A stretch of 41,811 nt of DNA from Treponema sp. (GCA_017421145.1 JAFOTA010000005.1:1-41811), one strand, 5' to 3'; positions 19,201-27,212 are shown, numbered from the stretch's first letter. Notes: generated from the letters alone by a model not told the origin. Numbers and translations are program-made.

Positions 19201-20914
19201 CGTTCTTTTCTATGAGAGAAGATTTGATTTCCTCTATTTTTTCCGGCGAAAGCCTAAGCGGATGCCTTGAGTTGACTGCAAGTCCCTGGGGTATTGAATC
19301 TATGTACTGGAGCGACCATGTGTATCCCGCAACGTCAGTGTCTTCCGGTGAAGGATCCCAGCTGATAGTGAACGTGTTTTTCTTGAGGAGTCCGTTTTCA
19401 TCGATTTCCGGCATGTGTATGAGCGGTTTCAAAGGAGCCGTGGTGTCTTTCCTGTATGTGACGGTGGCTGTCCTTGACCAGTTTCCTGCGTAATCCACCT
19501 GCTTTGCCTTGAAATACCAGAGTCCGTCTTCGGGTGCGTTTCCTTCAAGCTTGTTTTCGAGCGGATATGTGTTTATGTCCTCTTCCGGCTCTTCATCAGG
19601 ATCCTGGGTGTATATGAATGAAAATCCCCTTATGCCCGATGAGTCTGAGGATTCTTCGACCGCGGCAAAAACTTTGTCGACCGTTCCGCCTTTTCCGTCG
19701 GTGAAATTCTGCGGTATGATCCTCGGCGGATTTGCATGCAGGTCCTTGAAAAGCATTGCGATGGATCCTCTGGATATGCCCTGCTGCCAGACGAACGAAA
19801 GCTCCTTTCCCCTGTTTGAAGTCACCGGGTATGTCGAAGCCGATGTGTTTTCTATAAGAACTGAAGGATCGTCCCAGAAAAGCTCCTGTTTCTGCGCGAT
19901 GTATACTTTGCTTTCCGTGCTCTGCCTGTCCGACCAGATCATGTAGAGCCTGTCGTTGTATACGGTCATTTCCGGGTGTATGCAGTTTCCGCCCTGTATG
20001 CTGATAGGGGAGCTTTCCATTGATTTCATGCTTCCGTCAGATGAAAGGACACCGGCCCTTATCGATGAGTTTATGCCCGTGTACTGGGACTGTTCCCATG
20101 CGATGTGTATTTCCTTGTTGTGCTGTATTATTACCGGCCTCTGGTTGTTGTTCCCGTCAGATGTCAGAAGCTTCGGTGCTGACCATGTCTTTCCGTTGTC
20201 ATATGAAACCGATGAGAAAATCTGGAAAGTGTAGCGTCCGCCGGAAGAGTAGTGCGCCTGGAAAACCATCATGTCGCCGCCGCCTGCAGGAGCCACATAT
20301 GGAACCAGGGGGTTAGAAGCTCCCGGATATGAAAAAGCGAACGGTGAGAACGAAGACCAGTCCTCTCCGTTTCTTGAAGTGGCGTATACAAGCGAAAGCG
20401 ATTCTGACTGACCGAGCGTTGCAAAAAGCACGAAGTTTCCGCCCGACGTTGCGAAAATCCTTGGTCCTACAAGAGGAAGCTCCGTGCGTGGAAGTGCGGA
20501 ATGCTTGTAATCCTGTCCGTTGGTGCTGGTGTACACGCTTATTTCGTTCGTGTCGCTTAGCACTGCAACCGCTATTTTTCCGTTGTCCGTTTCTGCCGCT
20601 GAAAATATCTCCGGAACCGTGCCGGAATACTCGAAGGGACCTGCGAATCTTTTGCCGGCCGTCCATGAATTTCCTGTCGTGGTGCAGCTTGCTGAAATGT
20701 AGATCTGCTTGTTCTCGCTGTCAATCTCTTCCCAGAATGCCGCGGAAACCGGTGATTTTTTTGTCCTGCCGGAAACTACCGACGGAAACCTGCAGTCAAG
20801 CTCCCTTGACGTGATCACCCTGGGTTCGTCCCAGTACAGCTTCTGTTGAGCAAAAACAGCCGTGCCGCATGTCAGAATAAGCATGAGAGAACAAAGCAAG
20901 AGTCTTTTTTTCAT
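16286..20914 (-). CDS. Membrane SpoIIE-type (PP2C) phosphatase receptor with beta-propeller ectodomain and HAMP
   Basis: A 1,542-residue protein. Signal peptide 1-22; propeller-like/BNR-type strands to about 430 (IHIAWEQ, LYMIWSD, LSFVWQQ); fibronectin-like region about 450-640; TM1 about 760-782; short cytoplasmic loop; TM2 about 827-853; second periplasmic sensor 854-1088 with coiled-coil character; TM3 about 1089-1114; HAMP about 1111-1165; SpoIIE/PP2C catalytic domain about 1190-1542. Metal-binding acids are present in ADDLSGDYFDY (about 1214-1224), CDVSGHG (D1238), LYTDGIEEA and the final YDDLTL. Such enzymes usually dephosphorylate anti-sigma antagonists in partner-switching systems; no such partner is in the window. 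Its ATG lies one base after the stop of the upstream TPR gene, so the two are translationally coupled. The substrate is unknown. Confidence 0.9.
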   Translation of the reverse strand: MKKRLLLCSLMLILTCGTAVFAQQKLYWDEPRVITSRELDCRFPSVVSGRTKKSPVSAAFWEEIDSENKQIYISASCTTTGNSWTAGKRFAGPFEYSGTVPEIFSAAETDNGKIAVAVLSDTNEISVYTSTNGQDYKHSALPRTELPLVGPRIFATSGGNFVLFATLGQSESLSLVYATSRNGEDWSSFSPFAFSYPGASNPLVPYVAPAGGGDMMVFQAHYSSGGRYTFQIFSSVSYDNGKTWSAPKLLTSDGNNNQRPVIIQHNKEIHIAWEQSQYTGINSSIRAGVLSSDGSMKSMESSPISIQGGNCIHPEMTVYNDRLYMIWSDRQSTESKVYIAQKQELFWDDPSVLIENTSASTYPVTSNRGKELSFVWQQGISRGSIAMLFKDLHANPPRIIPQNFTDGKGGTVDKVFAAVEESSDSSGIRGFSFIYTQDPDEEPEEDINTYPLENKLEGNAPEDGLWYFKAKQVDYAGNWSRTATVTYRKDTTAPLKPLIHMPEIDENGLLKKNTFTISWDPSPEDTDVAGYTWSLQYIDSIPQGLAVNSRHPLRLSPEKIEEIKSSLIEKNESKIEGLKQPPRYMKGEKDERKDSFTNKRNGLYLFTVAAIDEVGNISQEETALLFLNKYIPQTYLTAINAVPDVFGDIDTEIYGGGYTYEGTISAIYIDSDGKAPYDRILTAKNGDFTVASDNRITGIKLTKMDSGNYYIGLLHTDRGLYMTKDAILAVKDFGTVKPYKEYNFIPGWLSELLGTKRRVDITLIIVAVVLVLAAFIVVIATRGLSKTAREAMTIKAEVKALIEGGIMPEEKKSKQKTINRKGVSLRVRLVVYTMTLILALVVALALTLGYIMIRREERTRAQGLEEKVHVILDALSSGAKINLPNASSNLLALSDITEESLSLSDANYATITGNSETVSDTHLDYIWATNDPAIASKIDTQGFTFGISRLQSPFMQDAEEKCLALNERAEKEINVMAEQISELTAEGLSLAGLTDEESIVRRTEISEVTTQLSNRVDNLLSEMAKETIGSYPQFSTETLDKKNTEYIFYKPVLYLRNNEQTYVHGIVFVEVSTEALIQEISIAQETIIRTAAIVVAIGLILGFIFSFIISLIIVRPIIKLSNHVAMIRDTEDKESLAGKDIIIKSKDEIGMLGDTVNEMTHGLVDAAVQSKNLTFGKEVQTRFIPLQTDGKGNTLTYGSLDTAGANFFSYYAGADDLSGDYFDYKQIDNDHYIIIKCDVSGHGVPAALIMVEVAALFLNAFSNWSMKNPNQGTKLGPVVGQINDLIESRGFKGRFAAFTLCLMNTKTGDCWFCNAGDSLVQIYDGTERRKKTVELPKTPAAGMFSTDLINMKGGYKVVKLRLKKDDVLLLYTDGIEEAKRNFRDINGRIFACSEPGLKEGDEHGNHKVGESSEELGPERITEIVESVFNRGTYTLKKWHDPNPLEEYTFDFSNCRGTAEEAIMAMVSVEKVFRMYRTKEISAADKVKVDKKIDDFLKVHFKDYSTYCLNHMTVEGDATHLYYQELKEDVQYDDLTLIAIKKN

Positions 20915-20915
20915 T

Positions 20916-23582
20916 TCAGTATCCCATATCCGTAAGCCGCTTCTGGAGCTTCTGGATTTTGGCCGAGCGTCTGTTCGAAGGTTTTGCCAAAAGCTCCTGC
21001 AGGTTAGATTTAGCGGCTATTACGTTACCGCTCTGCAGGTAAGTGATTGCCTGCTGGTATTTTGCTTCATCAGATGCGGAAAGAAGCACGACTTCCGATG
21101 CCATTACGTTTGTCGTCGTCTGCTTGGTTTCGGTCTGCTGCTTGGTTTCGCCGGCTTTTTTCCTTAGGCCTAGGTCGATCTCCACCTGGAAAATAAGGTC
21201 TGAAAGCCCCGGATATTTAGGTTCAAGCGCAAGAAGGTCCTGGAGGTCAGAGTATGCTTCCTTTGCCGTCGAATCGTTGAGCGTGTAGTTCACGTGCTTA
21301 AGCTCTTCGATTTTTGTCTTGAAATTCTCGTTGAACTGGTTCAGGTCGATTTTCTGGTCGATGCGCATTGAAAGAAGGTTCGCCTGCTGGTTCCTTGGAT
21401 ATACTATTTTCAGCTCGTTCAGCTTGTTCTTCGCGTCGTTGAGGAATTTTTTGCCTTCCGCATCCTTTCCTTCCTCAATCAGGCTGCATCCGGTCTGGTA
21501 GTATTTATTGGAGATTGAAAGAATCTGCGACATTTCGGGGTATAGAGGGTCGTTCGGGTCGAGTTCCTTTCCGCTTTTCATCTCCAGTGCAGTGTTTATC
21601 CTTGATTTTAGCGTCTCAAGCTCGCTGTCGGCTTCGATTTCCATGTCCATGAAGTTTCCCCATCTGGTCATGTTGTCTTCCGCACCGCTTATCTGCTGGT
21701 ATGCCTCTTCAAAGTTTCCGGCGTAGTATGCGTTCCTTGCGTTGTCCTTGTATTTCCTTATCTCCTGCTCAAGGATAGGCTGCTGCTGCTGTGCAATGGA
21801 AATTTTCAGGCTTCCGATTTTGTCGTAGGTCGCTTCCTGTATCGCCGCATCCCTTTTGAGGCTGTCGATCAATGAGTTGTAAAGCTCAACCGCCTTTTCC
21901 GCATTGTTCCTTGCCGCAGTGTAGTCCCCCCGCTCGAACGCAGATTTTGCGCGGTTGTAGTAGATGTCTATCTGGCTTTGTGCCTGCAGGGCCTCTTTTT
22001 GCTGTGCCTGCGCCTGAGTGACCAGTGAATCGGTCTGTGAGCTGAGTTTCTGTATGTTGTCCACGGATTCCTTTATCTTCCGCTGCATGTACTGTATGTT
22101 TCCTGACTGTGACAGGCTTCCGGTCGAAAGAAGCTCTATTCCTTTGGTCAATGTCTTTATGTCAAGGTCCATGCTCTGCTTGAACGTGCTTATGCTTGTA
22201 AGCAGCTTGGAAGGGTACTGCTTTGCGTCTTCGTTCGATGCATCGGGAATCAGGTTCATGATGACCTGGTATTTTTCTGTGTCCTCCACGTACATCTGTT
22301 TTCCTGCCGATATGAGCCTTGTTCCCGCGGATACCGTCGTCTCTGAGGATTTTGTGCTGCATGTCTTGGAGATGAATTCGCATGTAGATATGTAAGCGTC
22401 CAGAAATGACTTAAGCGATGCCTTTTCCGAAAGATTTTTCTTGAATTCTGAAATCCACGGCTCATGCATCATGTTTGCGGTCCGGTTGGAATAGTCCGCG
22501 AACTGGTTAGATTTCTGTATCTGGAAATTCGAAACGTCGTCAAGGTTGTCCCTGAGGTCCTGTGCAGTGTCAGCCACGCTTTTGTCTATGAAATCATCGA
22601 TTTCCCGTATGTCGGCGGCAATCTGTGAGGCAAGCGAAACAAGCGTCTGTGTTTTTCCGGTTATTTCCTTGAGTGCATCAGCTGAATTTTTCCTTTCCTG
22701 CGCATTTTTGTAGGTCCGGCTTGTCTTTTCGAATCCGAGCGAATCCGTGAACGCCGTTATCTTGGAAAGCATCGGTACTATTGCCTTGAGCGATTCTATC
22801 CCAGAGCTGATTTCCTTGGCCGGTGCCTTGTATTCGAGGATTTTGTTTTTTGCAAGTTCCTTTGAAATGGATGCGGATGCCGACGATGCTTTTTCGAAGA
22901 GGCTTTCCGTAAGGTCGTTTTCCAGTGCGTCCCACTGCATGTTCATTGCGCCCGTAAGACCTGTGTCGGCGGTACGTCCGGTTCCTGACATGAATTTTAT
23001 GAGATACGACAAGTAGCTTGCGTCCTGTATTTCCCTTGTTTCTTTCATTGAATCGAACAGGGTTCCGAGAGCCGCTGTTTCCTGGATGACGTCCTTTCTC
23101 AAAGCCGCGAATTCCGAGAACACGGCGAACGCCTTGTCAAGCTCCGACTGTGCTTCCTGTGTCTGTGATGCGGAAAGGAATTTTTTCCTTGCATCGGAAA
23201 TTTTCGGCTGCATGTCTATGTATGACTGCACGTCTTTCCTGAGCTTTGCGGAACCTGATTCTATGCGTGCAATGGTTGACTGGGAGTGGCTTCCCGAAAA
23301 AAATGCGTCCCTCATGAAATCCATCGCTATGGTACCGGATCCGTCCGGTTCTAGGAGTGTCTTTGCGGCCCGCGTGAAATCCCCTTGTTCTGCAGCCCTG
23401 TATATGCCGGTTATCGTTTCGTTGAAGAATTTGGGGTAGTAGGGGTAGTCGTTTATGAGGCTCCCTGCCTGGGATTGAGAAGACGATGATACTGCCGTTT
23501 CTTCCGCGGTGATTATGCCCGGCGTAAGCGAAGAGAAAATGAGTGTTCCGGCAAAAAATGCCATGCGGCGTATTTTTCCCAT
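20916..23582 (-). CDS. Large exported TPR/coiled-coil protein
   Basis: The start at 23582 is preferred: AGGAG lies about 8 nt upstream and it opens a signal peptide (MGKIRRMAFFAGTLIFSS..., cleavage near TAEE). An upstream in-frame ATG at 23777 would add 65 residues unlike a coding start. The 888-residue product is mostly helical: coiled-coil stretches in the first 600 residues, TPR-like repeats at about 610-720 (RGDYTAARNNAEKAVELYNSL, AGNFEEAYQQISGAEDNM), a Gln/Thr-rich linker near 830, and a last TPR (YLQSGNVIAAKSNLQELL). It probably resides in the periplasm. The tight coupling with the downstream phosphatase suggests that it presents or senses a signal for that receptor (inference). Confidence 0.78.
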   Translation of the reverse strand: MGKIRRMAFFAGTLIFSSLTPGIITAEETAVSSSSQSQAGSLINDYPYYPKFFNETITGIYRAAEQGDFTRAAKTLLEPDGSGTIAMDFMRDAFFSGSHSQSTIARIESGSAKLRKDVQSYIDMQPKISDARKKFLSASQTQEAQSELDKAFAVFSEFAALRKDVIQETAALGTLFDSMKETREIQDASYLSYLIKFMSGTGRTADTGLTGAMNMQWDALENDLTESLFEKASSASASISKELAKNKILEYKAPAKEISSGIESLKAIVPMLSKITAFTDSLGFEKTSRTYKNAQERKNSADALKEITGKTQTLVSLASQIAADIREIDDFIDKSVADTAQDLRDNLDDVSNFQIQKSNQFADYSNRTANMMHEPWISEFKKNLSEKASLKSFLDAYISTCEFISKTCSTKSSETTVSAGTRLISAGKQMYVEDTEKYQVIMNLIPDASNEDAKQYPSKLLTSISTFKQSMDLDIKTLTKGIELLSTGSLSQSGNIQYMQRKIKESVDNIQKLSSQTDSLVTQAQAQQKEALQAQSQIDIYYNRAKSAFERGDYTAARNNAEKAVELYNSLIDSLKRDAAIQEATYDKIGSLKISIAQQQQPILEQEIRKYKDNARNAYYAGNFEEAYQQISGAEDNMTRWGNFMDMEIEADSELETLKSRINTALEMKSGKELDPNDPLYPEMSQILSISNKYYQTGCSLIEEGKDAEGKKFLNDAKNKLNELKIVYPRNQQANLLSMRIDQKIDLNQFNENFKTKIEELKHVNYTLNDSTAKEAYSDLQDLLALEPKYPGLSDLIFQVEIDLGLRKKAGETKQQTETKQTTTNVMASEVVLLSASDEAKYQQAITYLQSGNVIAAKSNLQELLAKPSNRRSAKIQKLQKRLTDMGY

Positions 23583-23814
23583 CAAAAATCTCCTGGCGTT
23601 CCTTTGTTTCCGTCTGCACCGGTTTTCAGGAATGCCTGTAAAAATCCCGTCCCCCCGGATTGAAAACAAACCGTATGCCGGAGGGTTTCTAAAATTATCG
23701 ATATTTTGTGCAGTTTTCAAAACCCGTCTGTCTTTTGAAACCTTCTCTATTTTACATAAAATTGAGGAAAACTTCAATTTTCAAACTTTTTTTTTCATAT
23801 CGGACCTTTAGAAC

Positions 23815-23843
23815 TTTACAAAATTCGCTTTATAAAATATTCT
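23815..23843 (+). promoter_or_regulatory. Sigma70 promoter of the AT-hook-tailed protein gene
   Basis: TTTACA (23815-23820), a 17-bp spacer and TATTCT (23838-23843). This gives a leader of about 32 nt with an AAGGGGAA ribosome site before the ATG at 23882, in contrast to the leaderless genes of this window. In the divergent 299-bp gap I see only a weak minus-strand candidate (TTGAAA, 17 bp, TAATTT) near 23700 for the TPR gene. Confidence 0.65.
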
Positions 23844-23881
23844 ATAGGCAGGGATAAAAAAAGGGAAAAGGGGAATCAATT

Positions 23882-24619
23882 ATGAAAGTTACTCTCAAAG
23901 ACATCCATCGGCTGCAGGAAGACGTCGAGGATGAAATCGCTGATTTGAGTAGAAGTCAGGATACTGACTATGATGAGCTTGCCAGACTGAGAACCATGAA
24001 TTTCAATCTGTCTATGATTTCTTTGCGCTACAGCATGGAAAAGGAAACGACGGAGATTGAACTTGGCGGAACTGACAGCGAGAATGCCATCGTTGACGCG
24101 CTTGAATCAAGCCGCATAAGGGAAGTCCACAGAAAAGTGAGTTCCGGAAGCAGCATTGCATGCGTTGAAAACCTTGCGCAGATGGCCATGGATTTGGTCG
24201 AGCAGATCGGCGTGATTACTTCGGGCATAAAGCTCGGACGCAATGCCGTGCTCATGAAGAACATAAACACAAAATTCCTGTTTGCATCTGAATTCCTCAC
24301 GGAGATTGCCTCATTGAAGGACAATCCTGAAAAAATATCTGTATGGAAATCCGAAGAAATTTCCAGTGCCGGAACTGCTGCCGCGGTCATGGGTCGCACG
24401 AAAAGCGCAAAAAAGAGTGCCGCAGCACGCATCAACGGAAAAAAGGGCGGCCGTCCTAGAAAGAATCCGCTTCCTGAATCAAGCGTCAAAAAGGCTGCCG
24501 ACGCAAAGAAATCAAAGAAAGTGGCTTCCGTAGCCTCAAAGAGAAAGATTTCGTCACAGAGATCCTATGCCGTTGCAGAAAGAAGGCTTGTTCCTCCTGC
24601 AAAGAAAGTCGCAAAATAG
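23882..24619 (+). CDS. Coiled-coil protein with Lys-rich, AT-hook-like tail
   Basis: A 245-residue protein. The N-terminal about 150 residues are helical and acidic/neutral (MKVTLKDIHRLQEDVEDEIAD...). The last about 75 residues are strongly basic, with AARINGKKGGRPRKNP at about 180-195, matching the GRP core of an AT-hook, followed by repeated KK/KSKK clusters like a histone H1-type tail. This suggests a DNA- or RNA-binding, possibly nucleoid-associated, protein with an oligomerising N-terminus (inference). There is no signal peptide. AAGGGGAA precedes the start. It is monocistronic, with its own promoter and terminator. I do not recognise a named family. Confidence 0.75.
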   Translation: MKVTLKDIHRLQEDVEDEIADLSRSQDTDYDELARLRTMNFNLSMISLRYSMEKETTEIELGGTDSENAIVDALESSRIREVHRKVSSGSSIACVENLAQMAMDLVEQIGVITSGIKLGRNAVLMKNINTKFLFASEFLTEIASLKDNPEKISVWKSEEISSAGTAAAVMGRTKSAKKSAAARINGKKGGRPRKNPLPESSVKKAADAKKSKKVASVASKRKISSQRSYAVAERRLVPPAKKVAK

Positions 24620-24641
24620 ACGGTGTATGCCGGTCATGAAT

Positions 24642-24678
24642 GCGCTGCATTCCTTTTTCGGAGTGCGGCGTTTTTTTT
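24642..24678 (+). terminator. Intrinsic terminator after the AT-hook-tailed gene
   Basis: A 12-bp stem, 24642-24653 with 24660-24671 (some G-U), a 6-nt loop, then eight Ts. Confidence 0.85.
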
Positions 24679-24738
24679 ATGCTTTTTTCCGCAGGTTATA
24701 AAATTTTGTTATATTTGAAAATCTTTTTTTAAAAGAAT

Positions 24739-24767
24739 TTGACATACCGCTATATCTGGTGTATAGT
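24739..24767 (+). promoter_or_regulatory. Near-consensus sigma70 promoter of an orphan transcript
   Basis: Perfect TTGACA (24739-24744), a 17-bp spacer and TATAGT (24762-24767). Predicted start is about 24775. It is one of the best promoter matches in the window, yet no convincing protein gene follows on this strand. Confidence 0.8.
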
Positions 24768-24774
24768 CCATATT

Positions 24775-24865
24775 AGTTTCAATATAAATCCACTATTTAT
24801 GTTGGACGATTCCCACTCAGCTCTGTCAGCTTTTCCCACTAATCCCACTGGCAGAGCTTTTTTTT
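24775..24865 (+). ncRNA. Candidate small RNA, about 90 nt
   Basis: The transcript predicted from the promoter at 24739-24767 ends at an intrinsic terminator: 24819-24829 (AGCTCTGTCAG) pairs with 24848-24858 (CTGGCAGAGCT) over 11 bp with an 18-nt loop, then eight Ts (24858-24865). The element CCCACT occurs three times, at 24812-24817 before the stem and twice in the terminator loop, and could be a C-rich seed for pairing with G-rich ribosome sites (inference). The T run follows the stem only on the plus strand, so the unit does not serve the convergent gene that ends at 24901. I match it to no known RNA family. Confidence 0.6.
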
Positions 24866-24900
24866 ATGCCCTGTGCGGTTTCATGGGATTTGTGCGGGTT

Positions 24901-26493
24901 TTATTTTTTCTTGCTGAAAATCCTGTAGTTTATCCAAGGGAACAGGGGATGTTCCTTTTCAAGCGTGGTGAGCCATTCCGTGCTGATTGAGTTGCTTGCA
25001 AGGGCGTCGAATACCTGTGAGAACGAAAGGATGTCGTCCTTGAATTCTTCGCGTGCAAAATCCGGGCACTGTTCTTCCTGAATCATCTTCGGTAGTGCGC
25101 TTGACTGTACCAGCAGGGCTTCCTTTGCACCGAGGTTGAGAAGGCGTGCCTTGAGGCTCGTTTCACCCGGGAATCTGCTTGCAAGCTCTATCATGCGTTC
25201 GGTGGACTTCCTTGTGTAGCGCATCATCCAGTTGTTGCAGCTGTCGATCAGGTTTTCGGAATATCCGCTTCCTCCTCCTGAGCATGGGTAAGGCGTGATC
25301 TTTTGAAGCGAGAACTGTTTTTTTATGCAGTCCTTGCAGACCGAAAGCTCTATGTCGCCGTCAGATGCAACGAGCCGTATGACCTGTTCAAGCCACTTCA
25401 TGCCCTCATACCAAGACTGGCCGAGATATTCAGCCGGGACCGTGCATACCAGCAATGCATCGTCATCAGGGAGTTCCTTTGCGGCTTCGGTCAGCTTGTA
25501 TTTCTTTTTGTCGAAAAAGTCCTTTGCGTCAAGGCAGACCTGCTCGGAAGCTTCGTCCTGGTCGTAAAGCACGTTTTCCTCTGAATCTTCAGTTTTGGCC
25601 CAGTATTTGTATCCTGTCTGGACTCTCGGCGCTCCGTCTTCAATCAGTTCCTGGAGCACTTCATCGGGAAGCTCGAAGCCGACGTCCCTTTCGACCGAAA
25701 GATACTTTCCGCTCTGCATGTATCCGTCCTCACCTGAGATGTCAAGCGGGGTGTCAGGATCCCTTCCGAAGAGAACTAGCGAATTGTTTGTCCTTGCGGG
25801 GCAGAATATTCCCTTTTCGCTTGGTGTCTCCGCAAAAAGAAGCGCCTTTGCATCAAGCACGGTATAATTTATTCCATAAGGCCGGAGTATCTTTTCGAAT
25901 CCTGATGCCCAACCAAGGTACGGAAGATAGAATCCGTCTCCCGTTTCCCCGAAAAAATACCTTGCGGAATACAGTCCGGTCTCAATCTGGGCGTTAAGCG
26001 CTTCGGTCAGGTCGGCATAGTGCGGAAGATATGCGTATGTCGCTGCAGTCGGGATTATCTCCACGAATCCTTTGAACACGAATTTCCTTATCTGCTTGAT
26101 TATGCGCCTCTGGTATTTGTTTACGAACAGATCGAGCCTCTTTTCAAGGTTTTCAAGCTGAGACCTGATTATACCTAGGATTTTTTCGTCGCCTGAGTTC
26201 CTTTTAAGCTCTATACCGCCGATTTCAATCCTTTTTTCAAGGTGCTTCTGGTAGAGTTTCTGCACGGCCGGGTCTTCAAGCAGCTCGCATGCAATAGGGC
26301 TTATCACCAGTCCGATCTTGAAAGGCACGCTTTCTGCTTCCAGACGCTCCATCATCTCCACGAGGGGAATGTAGGTGTCGGTGATCGCCGAGAAAAGTAT
26401 GTCGTTCGGGGCTGCAAAAATGTCGTCCTCCGAAACTTTGCGTATGTATGCCTGGTCGGCGTTGATTATCAAAATAAGTTTTTTGTTCGGCAT
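24901..26493 (-). CDS. GH57 branching-enzyme-like protein lacking catalytic residues (pseudo-enzyme)
   Basis: About 530 residues, the usual length of GH57 alpha-glucan branching enzymes, and alignable by eye over the full length with the Thermus thermophilus enzyme as I remember it. The catalytic motifs are altered: the first motif HAHLPY is NADQAY (11-16), THGY/S is TYAY (Y153 for His), the nucleophile motif WLPE is YLPY (Y192 for Glu), and the acid/base motif SPYDAE has P353 for Asp, with HW changed to QS before WYEG (361-364). The fold is likely kept but not branching activity. The start at 26493 has AAGGTGAG 6 nt upstream and matches the family N-terminus; an ATG at 26508 overlapping the DUF4912 stop (ATGA) is the alternative. 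It forms an operon with the DUF4912 gene. Possible carbohydrate-binding or regulatory role (inference). Confidence 0.8.
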   Translation of the reverse strand: MPNKKLILIINADQAYIRKVSEDDIFAAPNDILFSAITDTYIPLVEMMERLEAESVPFKIGLVISPIACELLEDPAVQKLYQKHLEKRIEIGGIELKRNSGDEKILGIIRSQLENLEKRLDLFVNKYQRRIIKQIRKFVFKGFVEIIPTAATYAYLPHYADLTEALNAQIETGLYSARYFFGETGDGFYLPYLGWASGFEKILRPYGINYTVLDAKALLFAETPSEKGIFCPARTNNSLVLFGRDPDTPLDISGEDGYMQSGKYLSVERDVGFELPDEVLQELIEDGAPRVQTGYKYWAKTEDSEENVLYDQDEASEQVCLDAKDFFDKKKYKLTEAAKELPDDDALLVCTVPAEYLGQSWYEGMKWLEQVIRLVASDGDIELSVCKDCIKKQFSLQKITPYPCSGGGSGYSENLIDSCNNWMMRYTRKSTERMIELASRFPGETSLKARLLNLGAKEALLVQSSALPKMIQEEQCPDFAREEFKDDILSFSQVFDALASNSISTEWLTTLEKEHPLFPWINYRIFSKKK

Positions 26494-26504
26494 CTGGCTC
26501 ACCT

Positions 26505-27176
26505 TCATGAAAACGACTGGCGGTGGTTTCTGTAATGATCCCTGATTATGCCTTCCATTCCGGAAAGCTCCACAAGACGGTTCATTTCTATTTTTTGTCC
26601 CGGCTGCAAAGAGGCTACTGCGCTTCCTTCCTGCGGTATCTCAAGCCTTTTGGTGTAGGCAAGGACTTTCTGGCTTCCGTCAAAGAAATTTGACTTCAGG
26701 TTGATTATGACGTACCTCATTCCGGCCGGTATGAAAACGTACTGTTCCCTGTCATGCTCCGATATGCGCACGTCGAAGCCGTCTATCGGGGTGTCGCTCG
26801 TCGGGCTGTCGAAAAATGCCACGTGGAGCAGGAGATTCTCGAAATCCGGGTCGTTTCTCAGAATGGAAAGCTGGGTTTCGCTTATGTCCCAATACACGAA
26901 GACCCATGCAGGCGTTCTTGTCACCGCAAAAATCTGCGTTTCGTTGTAGCTCTTCGGAAGCGAGTCGGGAAGTGCGACCGTATCGTCCGTAAGATGCACG
27001 TCGCTGTCGGATTCCTCATCGTTTTCAAGCTCCCTTGCAAGTTCAAGAAGCTCGCCGATTATGAATTTCCTGGTAAGGTTCGCCGGAATGTCGATTCCGT
27101 AGTCATCAGCCAGTGAAATCAGGTCGGCCGTCGAAATTGATTCAAGATACTGCCGGGAAAACTCTTGTTTTTTCAT
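26505..27176 (-). CDS. DUF4912-domain protein
   Basis: The start at 27176 gives 223 residues. The N-terminal about 60 residues are a helical SAP/Rho-N-like module (SISTADLISLADDYGIDIP...LIGELLELARELE-type), then an acidic linker (EDSDVHLTDD). The DUF4912 domain covers about 85-205, with the hallmark WVFVYWDIS and a beta-rich core ending in YTKRLEIP. DUF4912 proteins are often neighbours of GH57 genes, as here (family knowledge). No Shine-Dalgarno precedes the ATG; a TTGACA/17/AATATT promoter ends 7 nt before it, so the message is probably leaderless. An upstream in-frame ATG at 27356 would cross the promoter and is rejected. The stop overlaps or abuts the GH57-like gene. Confidence 0.8.
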   Translation of the reverse strand: MKKQEFSRQYLESISTADLISLADDYGIDIPANLTRKFIIGELLELARELENDEESDSDVHLTDDTVALPDSLPKSYNETQIFAVTRTPAWVFVYWDISETQLSILRNDPDFENLLLHVAFFDSPTSDTPIDGFDVRISEHDREQYVFIPAGMRYVIINLKSNFFDGSQKVLAYTKRLEIPQEGSAVASLQPGQKIEMNRLVELSGMEGIIRDHYRNHRQSFS

Positions 27177-27183
27177 GAAAATA

Positions 27184-27212
27184 AATATTCTATAAAAAAA
27201 GCCTTGTGTCAA
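27184..27212 (-). promoter_or_regulatory. Minus-strand sigma70 promoter, leaderless spacing
   Basis: On the minus strand: TTGACA (27212-27207), a 17-bp spacer and AATATT (27189-27184), then 7 nt to the ATG at 27176. The -10 box is a weaker match; TAGAAT with a 14-bp spacer is the alternative and would still give a leader of only a few bases. Confidence 0.6.

Noticed and set aside
23583..23700. Possible riboswitch in the leader of the TPR gene
   Set aside because: I looked for c-di-GMP, preQ1 and similar motifs in this G/C-patchy leader and found no matching core or convincing long stems.
24739..24990. 83-residue reading frame over the small-RNA locus
   Set aside because: Its first codons overlap the -35 box, it crosses an intrinsic terminator and enters the convergent gene; no ribosome site.
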